This document shows, piece after piece, positions 43,679 to 51,551 of a stretch of 64,000 nucleotides of DNA. The position numbers and the translations under genes are program-made. How positions within the stretch are numbered: position 1 is the stretch's first letter; every line of letters starts with the position of its first letter. The notes below the pieces were generated by a model that saw only the letters and a list, made by a program, of their open reading frames with translations, made no database searches and had not been told where the DNA came from. The DNA comes from Spinactinospora alkalitolerans (GTDB lineage Bacteria; Actinomycetota; Actinomycetes; Streptosporangiales; Streptosporangiaceae), in assembly GCF_013408795.1 (NCBI RefSeq), contig NZ_JACCCC010000001.1:2356001-2420000 (forward strand), written 5' to 3'.

Positions 43679-44668
43679 ATGGCGGGGGACGCGGGTCCGG
43701 ACGATGCCCGTGAGGAGGCGCTGCGCGGACTCGTCGAGCAGGGCGTGCTCTCGGGGGCCCAGGCGGCCGCGGTCCGCGAGGCCCTGGACGCCGCGGAGCC
43801 GGAGCGGTCCGGCGTGCGCTGGATCGAGGTCGTGGGCTACCTCGGCGGCGGGCTGGTGCTGGCCGGCGCCGTCGTCCTGGTCGGCGCCTCCTGGGACGAG
43901 CTGACCCGCACGCTCAAGGTGGTGCTGCTGGCGGCCGTCACCGCGGCCGCGATCGCCGCGGGCGTGCTGACCGCCGGCGGGGTGCGCGACGTCGCCGGGA
44001 GCCGCCGGCACCGGGTCCCGGCCGTCCGGCGCAGGATCGCCGGAGCGCTGTTCGCCCTCGCCGCCGCGACCGCGGCGTTCGCCGTCGGCGTCGCCCTCGA
44101 CGACCACACCGTCCTGGCCTCCGCGGCGACCGGTCTACTCGTGGCCGCCCTCGGCTACGCCGCACTGCCCACCGTTCTCGGCCTGCTGACCTGCGCGGTG
44201 CTGAGCGTGATCGCGGTACTGGCCGCTGTCGAGAAGATCCCGGACGAGCCCGAACCGGCCTGGGCGCTGGCGCTCATCGCACTCGGACTGGTCTGGGGCG
44301 CGCTCGCGGTCGCGGGCCTGCTCGCCCCCAGGGCGCTCGGGCTCGGGGCGGGGGCGACGATCGCGCTCCTCGGGGCGCAGCAGCCGTTCTACGGCGGGGG
44401 AGTGGACGTGGCGTGGGGCTACACGCTGACGCTGGCGGTGGCCGTCGGCTGCCTCGTCCTCTACCAGCGGGAGCGCGCATGGGTGCTGCTGGTGGCCGGG
44501 GTCGCGGGGGTCACGCTGGCCGTGCCGGAGGCGGTCTGGGACTGGACCGACGGCGCCATCGGCGGCGCCGCGGCGCTGCTCCTCGCCGGTGCGATCCTCA
44601 TCCTCGCCAGCGGCATCGGCGTGCGGGCCCATCGCAGACGGAGCCCGGAGGCTCCTCGCCGGTCTTGA
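43679..44668 (+). CDS. DUF2157-type integral membrane protein
   Basis: 329 residues. An N-terminal cytoplasmic helix bundle (LRGLVEQGVLSGAQAAAVREAL) precedes about eight or nine hydrophobic helices. The first is GYLGGGLVLAGAVVLVGASWDEL, the pattern of the DUF2157 family. The function of this family is unknown. AGGTGAG lies 5 nt before ATG 43679; a GTG two codons earlier is possible. It follows dhaM by 65 bp, so read-through is possible, but no functional link is visible. Confidence 0.8.
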   Translation: MAGDAGPDDAREEALRGLVEQGVLSGAQAAAVREALDAAEPERSGVRWIEVVGYLGGGLVLAGAVVLVGASWDELTRTLKVVLLAAVTAAAIAAGVLTAGGVRDVAGSRRHRVPAVRRRIAGALFALAAATAAFAVGVALDDHTVLASAATGLLVAALGYAALPTVLGLLTCAVLSVIAVLAAVEKIPDEPEPAWALALIALGLVWGALAVAGLLAPRALGLGAGATIALLGAQQPFYGGGVDVAWGYTLTLAVAVGCLVLYQRERAWVLLVAGVAGVTLAVPEAVWDWTDGAIGGAAALLLAGAILILASGIGVRAHRRRSPEAPRRS

Positions 44669-44866
44669 GGCCGGGCACCTCGTTCCGGCGGCGGTTTTTC
44701 AGGGTGCCGCCCCACTCCGTGAGAAACCCGCTTCGACATCGGCGCAGCTCCCGGTGTCCGCTGTGGGACAGCGCGTCAACCCTCGGCGGGGTGGGGCGTC
44801 CTACCGGGTAGAGGGCTCAACGACCGTGGCACCGGCCAGGTCCCTTCGCGATCCCGGGAGGATCCC

Positions 44867-45298
44867 ATGCCGATCGGCTCTTCCACCCGACGGCGTTCCG
44901 CGCGCCTCGCGCTCGCCGCAGCCGCCGCGGCGGCCACGCTGACCGCCGTCGCGTCCACGGCCGCCGCGGCCGACGACGCGCCCGCCGAGGAGCGGCAGCA
45001 CATCGCGACCACCACGCTGGGCCAGGACCTGAAGGTCACGCTGACGGCGGTCAGGGCAGGGGAGTACGAGGCCGACGTCGTGCTGACCGCCCACCGCTTC
45101 ACCGACGGCCGGTGGCAGACGGTCGACCGCGCCGCCGTGGGCGACACGTGGTTCTGGTACCCGCTCACCGGGCGGGGAGCGGTCTGCGAACTGGCGGTCG
45201 GGAACCGGCCCGGCGAGCAGCCGACGGTCGACGTCAGCCTCCTGCAGTCGCCGTCCCTGGGCTGCTCGCAGACCTACCGCATCGTCGTCGACGGGTGA
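44867..45298 (+). CDS. small secreted protein, function unknown
   Basis: 143 residues: signal peptide (RRRSARLALAAAAAAATLTAVASTAAAA), then a beta-rich mature part of about 105 residues with two Cys residues that may form a disulfide (AVCELAVG and SLGCSQTY). I recognise no family. GGGAGG precedes ATG 44867. A terminator follows at 45306. Confidence 0.8.
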   Translation: MPIGSSTRRRSARLALAAAAAAATLTAVASTAAAADDAPAEERQHIATTTLGQDLKVTLTAVRAGEYEADVVLTAHRFTDGRWQTVDRAAVGDTWFWYPLTGRGAVCELAVGNRPGEQPTVDVSLLQSPSLGCSQTYRIVVDG

Positions 45299-45305
45299 CG
45301 GCCCC

Positions 45306-45337
45306 GGTCGGCGCGGCGGGTCGGGGCCGCGCCGACC
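45306..45337. terminator. hairpin after the small secreted protein gene
   Basis: GGTCGGCGCGGC / GCCGCGCCGACC, 12 bp, 8-nt loop, between convergent genes. Confidence 0.75.
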
Positions 45338-45403
45338 CCGCGCGGTGCGGAGCCGGACCGGCGTCACCGGCGGCCGCCGCGCATGAAGCCGGTGAACTCC
45401 TCC

Positions 45404-46189
45404 TCAGCGCGGCTCGGCCGCCACGTGCGCCCAGGTCTGGGTGAAGAAGAGCGCGCCGTCGACCAGGTGCGGGCGCAGGCCGGTGGCGGGGCCGCCGTCG
45501 AGTTCGGCGCCGAGCTCCCGCTCGATCCGCGCGGCGGCGTCGGCGGGGGTGCGGGCCTGTTCGAGCCATTGGCGCAGCGGGCGGGAGACGTCGAAGACGT
45601 CCGTGCGCCGCACGGCCGCGCCGGCCGCCTCCAGCAGTTCGGCGATCCCCTCCGCCGTCGGCATCGACCCGTGGGAGGGGTCGCGCAGCCGCTCCATGCG
45701 GTCGGCGTCGCCCGGCGCCGCGGGGTCGGTCACCATGTCGGCCACGACGACGCGGCCCCCGGGACGGCACACCCGCACCAGTTCGGCCGTGACGCCGGCG
45801 GGGGAGACCACGTGGTGCAGCGAGAAGCGCGACACCACCAGGGAGAAGGAGTCGTCCAGGTGGGGCAGGGCCGCGGCGTCGCCGCGCTCGAAGACCACGT
45901 TGGCGATGCCCTCGGCGTCGGCGCGCTCCTTGCCGACCGCCAGCATCTCCGGGGTGCTGTCCAGTGCGTTCACGTGCCGGGTGCGCGCGGCGAGCGCGCG
46001 GGCGACCAGCCCGGTTCCGCACGCGGCGTCCAGGCACACGTCGGCGGCGCCGGGTCGGGCGAAGTCGACGAGGCGCTCCAGGTGCACGGTGAACGCGGAG
46101 TTCAGCCGCCGGTCCTCGAACGTGCCCGCCTGACGGCCGAACTCCCGCAGGACGGCCGCGCGCCGCGCGGCCGCATCCGTGGACGACAC
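45404..46189 (-). CDS. class I SAM-dependent methyltransferase (UbiE/Methyltransf_11 type)
   Basis: 261 residues. SAM motif I CLDAACGTGLVARALAAR, motif II NALDSTPEMLAVGKERAD, then FERGDAAALPHLDDSFSLVVSRFSLHHV and a CRPGGRVVVADMV strand. Enzymes of this group methylate small metabolites; the substrate is unknown. Its promoter side borders copy B of the dispersed repeat. Confidence 0.88.
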   Translation of the reverse strand: MSSTDAAARRAAVLREFGRQAGTFEDRRLNSAFTVHLERLVDFARPGAADVCLDAACGTGLVARALAARTRHVNALDSTPEMLAVGKERADAEGIANVVFERGDAAALPHLDDSFSLVVSRFSLHHVVSPAGVTAELVRVCRPGGRVVVADMVTDPAAPGDADRMERLRDPSHGSMPTAEGIAELLEAAGAAVRRTDVFDVSRPLRQWLEQARTPADAAARIERELGAELDGGPATGLRPHLVDGALFFTQTWAHVAAEPR

Positions 46190-46308
46190 CTGTCCGCCTC
46201 CCTCGATGACGACGTTTGATCCGCAACGCTACTAAAGCGGGATCGCCGCGGCGATCGGGGGTGGTGGTGCGAGGTCGTCGATGGAATGTGAAGCTGAACC
46301 TTTAACGT

Positions 46309-46464
46309 GAGTTTCAACCTCGACCACCGGGGGTCGCGAACCTCAGCCGAAGGTGGGATCCGCGGTGGTTGGGCGATGGTGCCCTCCGTCCCCGGCCTCA
46401 GGGGGTCGAGGTGGAGGGGACCCACCCGCACGCCCACTCCATCCCGGGGCCGAGGTTAAACCTC
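46309..46464 (-). repeat. dispersed repeat, copy B
   Basis: About 156 bp, inverted relative to copy A at 2534. Ends are GAGTTTCAACCTCG (46309-46322) and CCGAGGTTAAACCTC (46450-46464). Long blocks are shared with A: AACCTCGGCCCCGGGA, GCGGGTGGGTCCC, TCCACCTCGACCCC, GGCTGAGG, CCCCGGTGG. No clear target duplication is visible here. Confidence 0.65.
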
Positions 46465-46579
46465 AGGTTCAACAAAAGGGCCGCCGATAACGGGGAATTC
46501 ATGGGATTTCCGATTTCTTTACTCATCGGCTCCTTCCAGCGCCATGATCCCGTGCAGCGCCATCGCGCCGCCCGGCCCC

Positions 46580-47035
46580 AGATGGCGACCGCGTGCGGCA
46601 CGGGTACGGCGGGGCCGCGGACGAGGGCGCCGGCGAGGCCGCCCCCGGCGCGGCCGTATCCGAGGAGGCCCCGGACGGCGGCGGACAGGTGGCGCTGAGC
46701 GTGTCGGACTGGACCCCGATCAGCGACGTGGTGACCGACAGCGAGGGCTGCACGCTCTACCGGTTCGGCCAGGACTCCGCCGGCCCCCGGCCTCGGTCTG
46801 CGAAGGCGAGTGCGCCGAGCAGTGGCCGCCGGCCGTGGGCGAGGAGGAGGTCTCGACCGAGGGGATCGACCAGGGACTCGTCGACCGGATCGAACGGCCC
46901 GACGGCACGTGGCAGATCACGCTCGGAGGGTGGCCGCTGTACCGCTACGTCGGCGACGTGGTGCCCGGCGACGTGGTGCCCGGCGACGTCAACGGCCAGG
47001 GCTCGGGCGGCACCTGGTTCGCCGCGGCGTGGCCA
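46580..47035 (+). pseudogene. decayed COG4315-type lipoprotein gene
   Basis: Pieces of one secreted protein are spread over three frames. ATACGTGTAG at about 46585 looks like the end of a lipobox. The next frame continues GGAADEGAGE ... SDWTPISDVVTDSEGCTLYRFGQDSAGP, and a third frame from about 46790 reads SVCEGECAEQWPP ... RIERPDGTWQITLGGWPLYRYVGD ... NGQGSGGTWFAAAW. This is the usual order of the COG4315 predicted lipoprotein repeat. A 15-bp tandem duplication (GTGGTGCCCGGCGAC twice at about 46958-46987) adds VPGDV. With at least two frameshifts and no hydrophobic signal, it is a pseudogene beside repeat copy B. Confidence 0.75.
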
Positions 47036-47080
47036 CCGCGCACCCGCGGACGCCGCGTCATCGCGTCCGCGGGTGCGCGG
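47036..47080. terminator. 18-bp perfect hairpin
   Basis: Arms 47036-47053 and 47063-47080 with a 9-nt loop, between the decayed lipoprotein gene and the kinase gene on the other strand. Confidence 0.75.
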
Positions 47081-47191
47081 CGTCGTAATGGGCGCGGGCG
47101 GCCTCGACCTCGAGGCGGTGCTCGCGGGATGAGCCGGGACCGGTCGCGGGGCGCCGGCCGGACGGGGCCGCTGAGCGGCGGCCCTGCGGGG

Positions 47192-48322
47192 TCACTCCGG
47201 TCGGCGCGGGCCGAACGGCACCGGCAGGCGGCTGCGCCGGGGCGGCTTGGGCAGCCGGGCCGAGACCCGGGTCCATTCGCGGTCGAGGAGGGCGCGGACG
47301 CGCTGCCGGTCGGTCCCCGCCGGTGCGCCGTCCGGGCCCCGCCCGCCGCCCGGTGCCAGCGCCAGGGCCCGGCGCAGCAGCTCGGCGGATTCGGGGCGGT
47401 CGCCGGGGCTCTTGGCCATCGCGGCCAGCACCAGCTCCTCCAGTCCCGGCGGCAGCCCCGCGAGGTCCGGCTCCTCGTGCAGCACGCGCCGGGCCAGCAC
47501 CTTGGGGTGGCCGTGGCCGAACGGGTCGTGCCGTGCGGCGGCGAAGGCCACCAGCGCGCCCCAGAGGAAGACGTCGGAGCGCCTGGTCGCGTGCGCGCCC
47601 CGGTACTGCTCCGGGCTGATCCAGCCGGGCGTGCCCACCCGGTCGCCGCCGGGTGCGCCGGACGCGATCGGCGCACCGGTCCGGTAGGGCGGCGACGGCG
47701 GGTGGGGGATCCGCAGTTCGCTGACCCGGCGGCGCATCCGGCGCAGGCGCAGCCACAGGGTCGGGTCCTCGTGGGCGTATGCGATGCCGAAGTCGAGCAC
47801 CTTCGGTGCGCCGGGGGCCAGGATGACGTTGCCGGGCTTGAGGTCGCGGTGGACGATGCCCACCGCGTGGACCGCGCGCAGCGCCTCGGCCGCGCCGACG
47901 GCCAGGCCCAGCAGCATGCCGCCGCGCAGCGCCCCGTACCGCTCGACGTGGTGGCGCAGCGTCGGCCCCGGTACGTACTCGGTGGCCAGCCAGGGCAGCG
48001 TGGCCTCCACGTCGGCGTGGACGAACCGGGGGACGCAGGGGCTGTCGACGCGGGCCATCAGCCTGGCCTCGCGGGCGAAGCGCCTGCGGAACTCCGGGTC
48101 GGCCGCGTGCGCGCCGTGGATCACCTTGATCGCCAGGTAACCGCTCAGGCCGTCGGCGCTGCCGGCGTAGACGGTGCCCATGCCGCCCGAACCGACCCGG
48201 CCGACCAGCCGGTAGGGCCCCACCGTCGCGGGGTCCTCGGGACGCAGCCGCTGCAGCCGCCGGCTGCCCCGCGCGATCACCGCGCGCTCCCGGAACCGGC
48301 CGGAGGCCCGGCGTGCGCGCAC
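47192..48322 (-). CDS. Ser/Thr protein kinase, soluble, long activation segment
   Basis: 376 residues with no membrane helix. The Hanks-type domain is complete: glycine loop VGSGGMGTVYAG, Lys66 in AIKVIHG, Glu85 in REARLM, VHRDLKPGN with catalytic Asp160, DFG with Asp177, GTPGWISPEQ at 230-239 and DVFLWGALV. Between DFG and SPE there are about 60 residues instead of the usual 25-35; the extra part is Arg-rich then Pro-rich (WLRLRRMRRRVSEL, IPHPPSPPYRTG). This segment is where Hanks-type kinases are switched on, so control may differ. There is no PASTA or other sensor domain. The start codon is uncertain: GTG 48322 or a GTG near 48280. Confidence 0.88.
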   Translation of the reverse strand: MRARRASGRFRERAVIARGSRRLQRLRPEDPATVGPYRLVGRVGSGGMGTVYAGSADGLSGYLAIKVIHGAHAADPEFRRRFAREARLMARVDSPCVPRFVHADVEATLPWLATEYVPGPTLRHHVERYGALRGGMLLGLAVGAAEALRAVHAVGIVHRDLKPGNVILAPGAPKVLDFGIAYAHEDPTLWLRLRRMRRRVSELRIPHPPSPPYRTGAPIASGAPGGDRVGTPGWISPEQYRGAHATRRSDVFLWGALVAFAAARHDPFGHGHPKVLARRVLHEEPDLAGLPPGLEELVLAAMAKSPGDRPESAELLRRALALAPGGGRGPDGAPAGTDRQRVRALLDREWTRVSARLPKPPRRSRLPVPFGPRRPE

Positions 48323-48554
48323 CGGAGCGGCGCCGCGGCCGCGGCGCCTGCGAGGGGTCCGGGGGACCGTGCTTCCTTCGCTGCCACGTCACCGTCCCGA
48401 GTGTGAGAGGCCGATCGCCAGGGCGATGGAGCGCGCCGATGCCGAGCAGCGTACCGGCGAACCGCGGGATGAGCGCGGAAACCGCCCGGGGGAGCGGTTT
48501 GCCCCGCGAGCGCCGCGGGTAGCGGCAGCCGCAGCCAGCGGAGGGAGGACGGCG

Positions 48555-48755
48555 ATGCACGAGGGCGATGAGGACTCCGACCGGCGCCCATTGGCCGACC
48601 GCAGGCCGCAGGAGCAGGTCGAGGAGAACCCCACGGGCGCCGCTGACATCGCGGATGAGGACGCGCCGTCACCGACGGACCCGCCCAACCAGTGGAAGGA
48701 CAAGAACAAACTCGAAGGCGACGAGGACATCGACGAACCCCCGACCCGCGCGTAG
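48555..48755 (+). CDS. small acidic protein, function unknown
   Basis: 66 residues, strongly acidic and with no hydrophobic core (MHEGDEDSDRRPLADRRP ... DPPNQWKDKNKLEGDEDIDEPPTRA). It is likely disordered. GGAGGGAGGAC precedes ATG 48555. No family is recognised. It is divergent from the kinase gene, 232 bp away. Confidence 0.6.
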   Translation: MHEGDEDSDRRPLADRRPQEQVEENPTGAADIADEDAPSPTDPPNQWKDKNKLEGDEDIDEPPTRA

Positions 48756-49019
48756 GAGCAGGCGAGGGCGAGCGGGGATCACGGTCGCCGGGGGGACTCC
48801 GGCGGGGGTGGACCGCCCGGATCACCGGACGGCCTCCATTCACCGCTGCGGTCCTGGCGATCCGGGTGTTCCGCCCCCATCAGCAGCACGACCGAGCCAA
48901 CGGCGACGCACACCCGTTGCGATCGCCTGAGACCACCGGCACCCTCCATGGCCTGATTCTTGCGGAGCATGGCCTTCCGGCCACTCGTCGGAGGGTGGTG
49001 CGCGGCGCACAATGATCCG

Positions 49020-50345
49020 GTGACACAGACATTCTCCGATTCCGCGGACCGGCGTCCCCCCGCGAATCCGCCGAACCGCTTCCCCCGCGTCCACCGCGCC
49101 TGGTGGGTCGCTGCCGTGGCGTTCGTCGCGCTCGTCGGCGCAGCGGCGTTCCGGGCCGCCCCGAGCGTGATGATCGAGCCGCTGCACGAGGAGTTCGGCT
49201 GGTCGCACGGCACCATCTCGGCCGCGGTCTCGGTCAACATCGTCCTGTACGGGCTGACGTCGCCGTTCGCGGCGGCCCTGATGGACCGGTTCGGCATGCG
49301 CCGGGTCGTCTCGGCCGCGCTGCTGCTGGTCGCGGCGGGCAGCGGGCTGACGGTCCTCATGGAGACGAGCTGGCAGCTCGTGCTGTGCTGGGGCGTGCTG
49401 GTCGGCCTGGGCACCGGGTCGATGGCCATGGCGTTCGTGGCGACCGTGACCAGCCGGTGGTTCGTCAAGCGGCGCGGCCTGGTCACCGGCGTCCTCACGG
49501 CCGGGACGGCGACAGGGCAGCTGCTCTTCCTGCCGCTGCTCGCCGTGCTCATCGACCACCACGGCTGGCGCACGGCGTCGCTGACGGTCGCGTTCACGGC
49601 GCTGGCCGTCGTGCCGCTGGTGGCGTGGCTGCTGCGCGACCGGCCGGAGGACGTCGGCACCACGGCCTACGGCGCCGAGGGCCCGGCCGCCCCGGTCCCC
49701 GCGCAGACCGGGGCCGCGCTGCGCACGCTGAGGGTGCTGTTCGCCGCCGCGCGCACCCGCCCCTTCTGGCTGCTGGCCGGGACGTTCGCGATCTGCGGCG
49801 CCTCGACCAACGGCCTCGTCGGCACGCACTTCGTCCCGGCGGCCCACGACCACGGCATGCCGATCACGGCCGCGGCGTCCCTGCTCGCCGTGATCGGCGT
49901 CTTCGACCTGATCGGTACGGTCGCCTCCGGCTGGCTGACCGACCGCTTCGACTCGCGCGCGCTGCTCGGCGTCTACTACGCGCTGCGCGGGCTCTCGCTG
50001 ATGCTGCTGCCGTTCCTGTTCGCCGACCAGGTGCAGCCGCCGATGCTGTTCTTCATCGTCTTCTACGGCCTGGACTGGGTGGCGACCGTGCCGCCGACCA
50101 TCGCGCTGTGCCGCGAGCACTTCGGCGAGGACGGCCCCATCGTCTTCGGCTGGGTGCTGGCCGCACACCAGGTCGGCGCCGGCGCGGTGGCGCTCCTGGC
50201 CGGGCTCGTCCGCGACCACTCCGGCGGCTACGACCTCGCCTGGTACGGAGCGGGCGCCCTGTGCGCGGTGGCCGCAGCGATGTCCCTGGCCATCCGCCGC
50301 AGGAGCAGGCCCGCCGCCCCGGTCGCCGGCGCTTCCGAGCGGTAG
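49020..50345 (+). CDS. MFS transporter, monocarboxylate/oxalate-like group
   Basis: 441 residues with twelve membrane segments. AAPSVMIEPLHEEFGWSHGTISAAVSVNIVLYGLTSPFAAALMDRFGMRRV and TSRWFVKRRGLVTGVLTAGTATGQLLFLPL are typical of the group of MFS proteins related to monocarboxylate and oxalate/formate carriers. The substrate is not known. I prefer GTG 49020 because a CACAAT box lies 5 nt upstream, suggesting a leaderless mRNA; ATG 48969 is in frame but has no ribosome site. Confidence 0.88.
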   Translation: MTQTFSDSADRRPPANPPNRFPRVHRAWWVAAVAFVALVGAAAFRAAPSVMIEPLHEEFGWSHGTISAAVSVNIVLYGLTSPFAAALMDRFGMRRVVSAALLLVAAGSGLTVLMETSWQLVLCWGVLVGLGTGSMAMAFVATVTSRWFVKRRGLVTGVLTAGTATGQLLFLPLLAVLIDHHGWRTASLTVAFTALAVVPLVAWLLRDRPEDVGTTAYGAEGPAAPVPAQTGAALRTLRVLFAAARTRPFWLLAGTFAICGASTNGLVGTHFVPAAHDHGMPITAAASLLAVIGVFDLIGTVASGWLTDRFDSRALLGVYYALRGLSLMLLPFLFADQVQPPMLFFIVFYGLDWVATVPPTIALCREHFGEDGPIVFGWVLAAHQVGAGAVALLAGLVRDHSGGYDLAWYGAGALCAVAAAMSLAIRRRSRPAAPVAGASER

Positions 50346-50470
50346 GCCGGGCGGGCGCCCGCGTGTCCGCTTCCGGACGCGACGCCGACGGGACGCGTCC
50401 GTCTGCGACAACAGGACCCCGGGCGGGGTACCTCTAAGGAGGCAGCGGCGTCGGACGGAGGGAGCCGAGG

Positions 50471-51409
50471 ATGACACCGGAGAACGCCGAACCGCGCGGA
50501 CCCCGCGAGATCGTCGCCGGGGTGGACGGATCGGGACCGGCCTGGGCCGCCCTGGAGTGGGCCGCGGCGGCCGCCGCGGGCAGGGGAGCGGCGCTGCGGA
50601 TCGTCTACGCCTTGAGCATGCCTCTGGTCAGGGAGCCCTTCGGCAAGGCCATCCGCATGGCCCCCACCCCGGAAGTGGCCGAGAGGGGCGGCGCGTTCCT
50701 GGCCGCGGCCGCCGAGCGGGTCGGCCGGGCCCACCCGAGGCTGCCGGTCCAGACGCAGGTCTCGGCGCGCGAGCCGGCTCCGGCCCTGCTCGCCGCGGCG
50801 GAGCACGCCGAGCTCGCCGTCGTGGGCTCTCGAGGGCTGGGCGGTCTGGGGTCGACCTTCTTCGGGTCGGTGAGCCTGCGCGTCGCAGCCCACGCGGCGT
50901 GCCCCGTCGTGGTGATCCCGCCCGAGAAGAAGGGGGGCGCGCGCGGGGACCGGCGCGACGTCGTGGTGGGGGTGGACGGCTCCCCGGCCTCGGCGGCGGC
51001 GCTGCGGTGCGCGCTGCGGGAGGCGGCGCGCATCGGAGCCGACCTCGTCGCCGTGCACGTCCTGCGGGCACCCGAGCCGCCCGGTCCGCTGGCGCCGGAC
51101 GCGGACGCGGAGTCGGACCGGGACCGCCGGACCAACGCGGAGCGGGTCGAAGGCTACGTCCACGACTTCGTCGCCCGGGAACGTCCCCCGGGCAGCGGGG
51201 GCGTCGACGTGCGGGTCGCGGTGATGGAGGGCCACGCCGCCCAGGCGCTGCTGGAGCAGAGCGAAGGGGCCGCCCTGCTGGTCGTCGGATCCCGCGGCCA
51301 CGGCGGCTTCCTCGGCCTGCTGCTGGGCTCGGTGAGCCGAGCGGTGCTGCACCACTCGGCGGTCCCGGTGATGGTGGTGCGCTCCGGGAGCGAGCCCCCG
51401 CCGTCCTGA
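50471..51409 (+). CDS. tandem universal stress protein
   Basis: 312 residues in two USP domains. Domain 1 opens EIVAGVDGSGPAWAALEWA and ends VVGSRGLGGLGSTFFGSVSLRVAAHAACPVVVIP; domain 2 opens VVVGVDGSPASAAALRCAL and ends VVGSRGHGGFLGLLLGSVSRAVLHHSAVPVMVV. Both keep the ATP-binding pattern G-x2-G-x9-G-S. Such proteins respond to dormancy, oxygen or stress signals. ATG 50471 has GGAGGGAGCCGAGG upstream. Confidence 0.93.
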   Translation: MTPENAEPRGPREIVAGVDGSGPAWAALEWAAAAAAGRGAALRIVYALSMPLVREPFGKAIRMAPTPEVAERGGAFLAAAAERVGRAHPRLPVQTQVSAREPAPALLAAAEHAELAVVGSRGLGGLGSTFFGSVSLRVAAHAACPVVVIPPEKKGGARGDRRDVVVGVDGSPASAAALRCALREAARIGADLVAVHVLRAPEPPGPLAPDADAESDRDRRTNAERVEGYVHDFVARERPPGSGGVDVRVAVMEGHAAQALLEQSEGAALLVVGSRGHGGFLGLLLGSVSRAVLHHSAVPVMVVRSGSEPPPS

Positions 51410-51551
51410 CGGGGCGGCACCCCGGCAGGACCCGCGCCGCCCGCGGGGCCGCGCTCCTCGCCCCGCGGCCATATTCGGCGCCGATTTCGGTTTGCCGCCC
51501 GCGTCCCCGGTCAGCTTCGAGAGAAAGGCGGGAAAGGGGAGAAGGAGCGAG

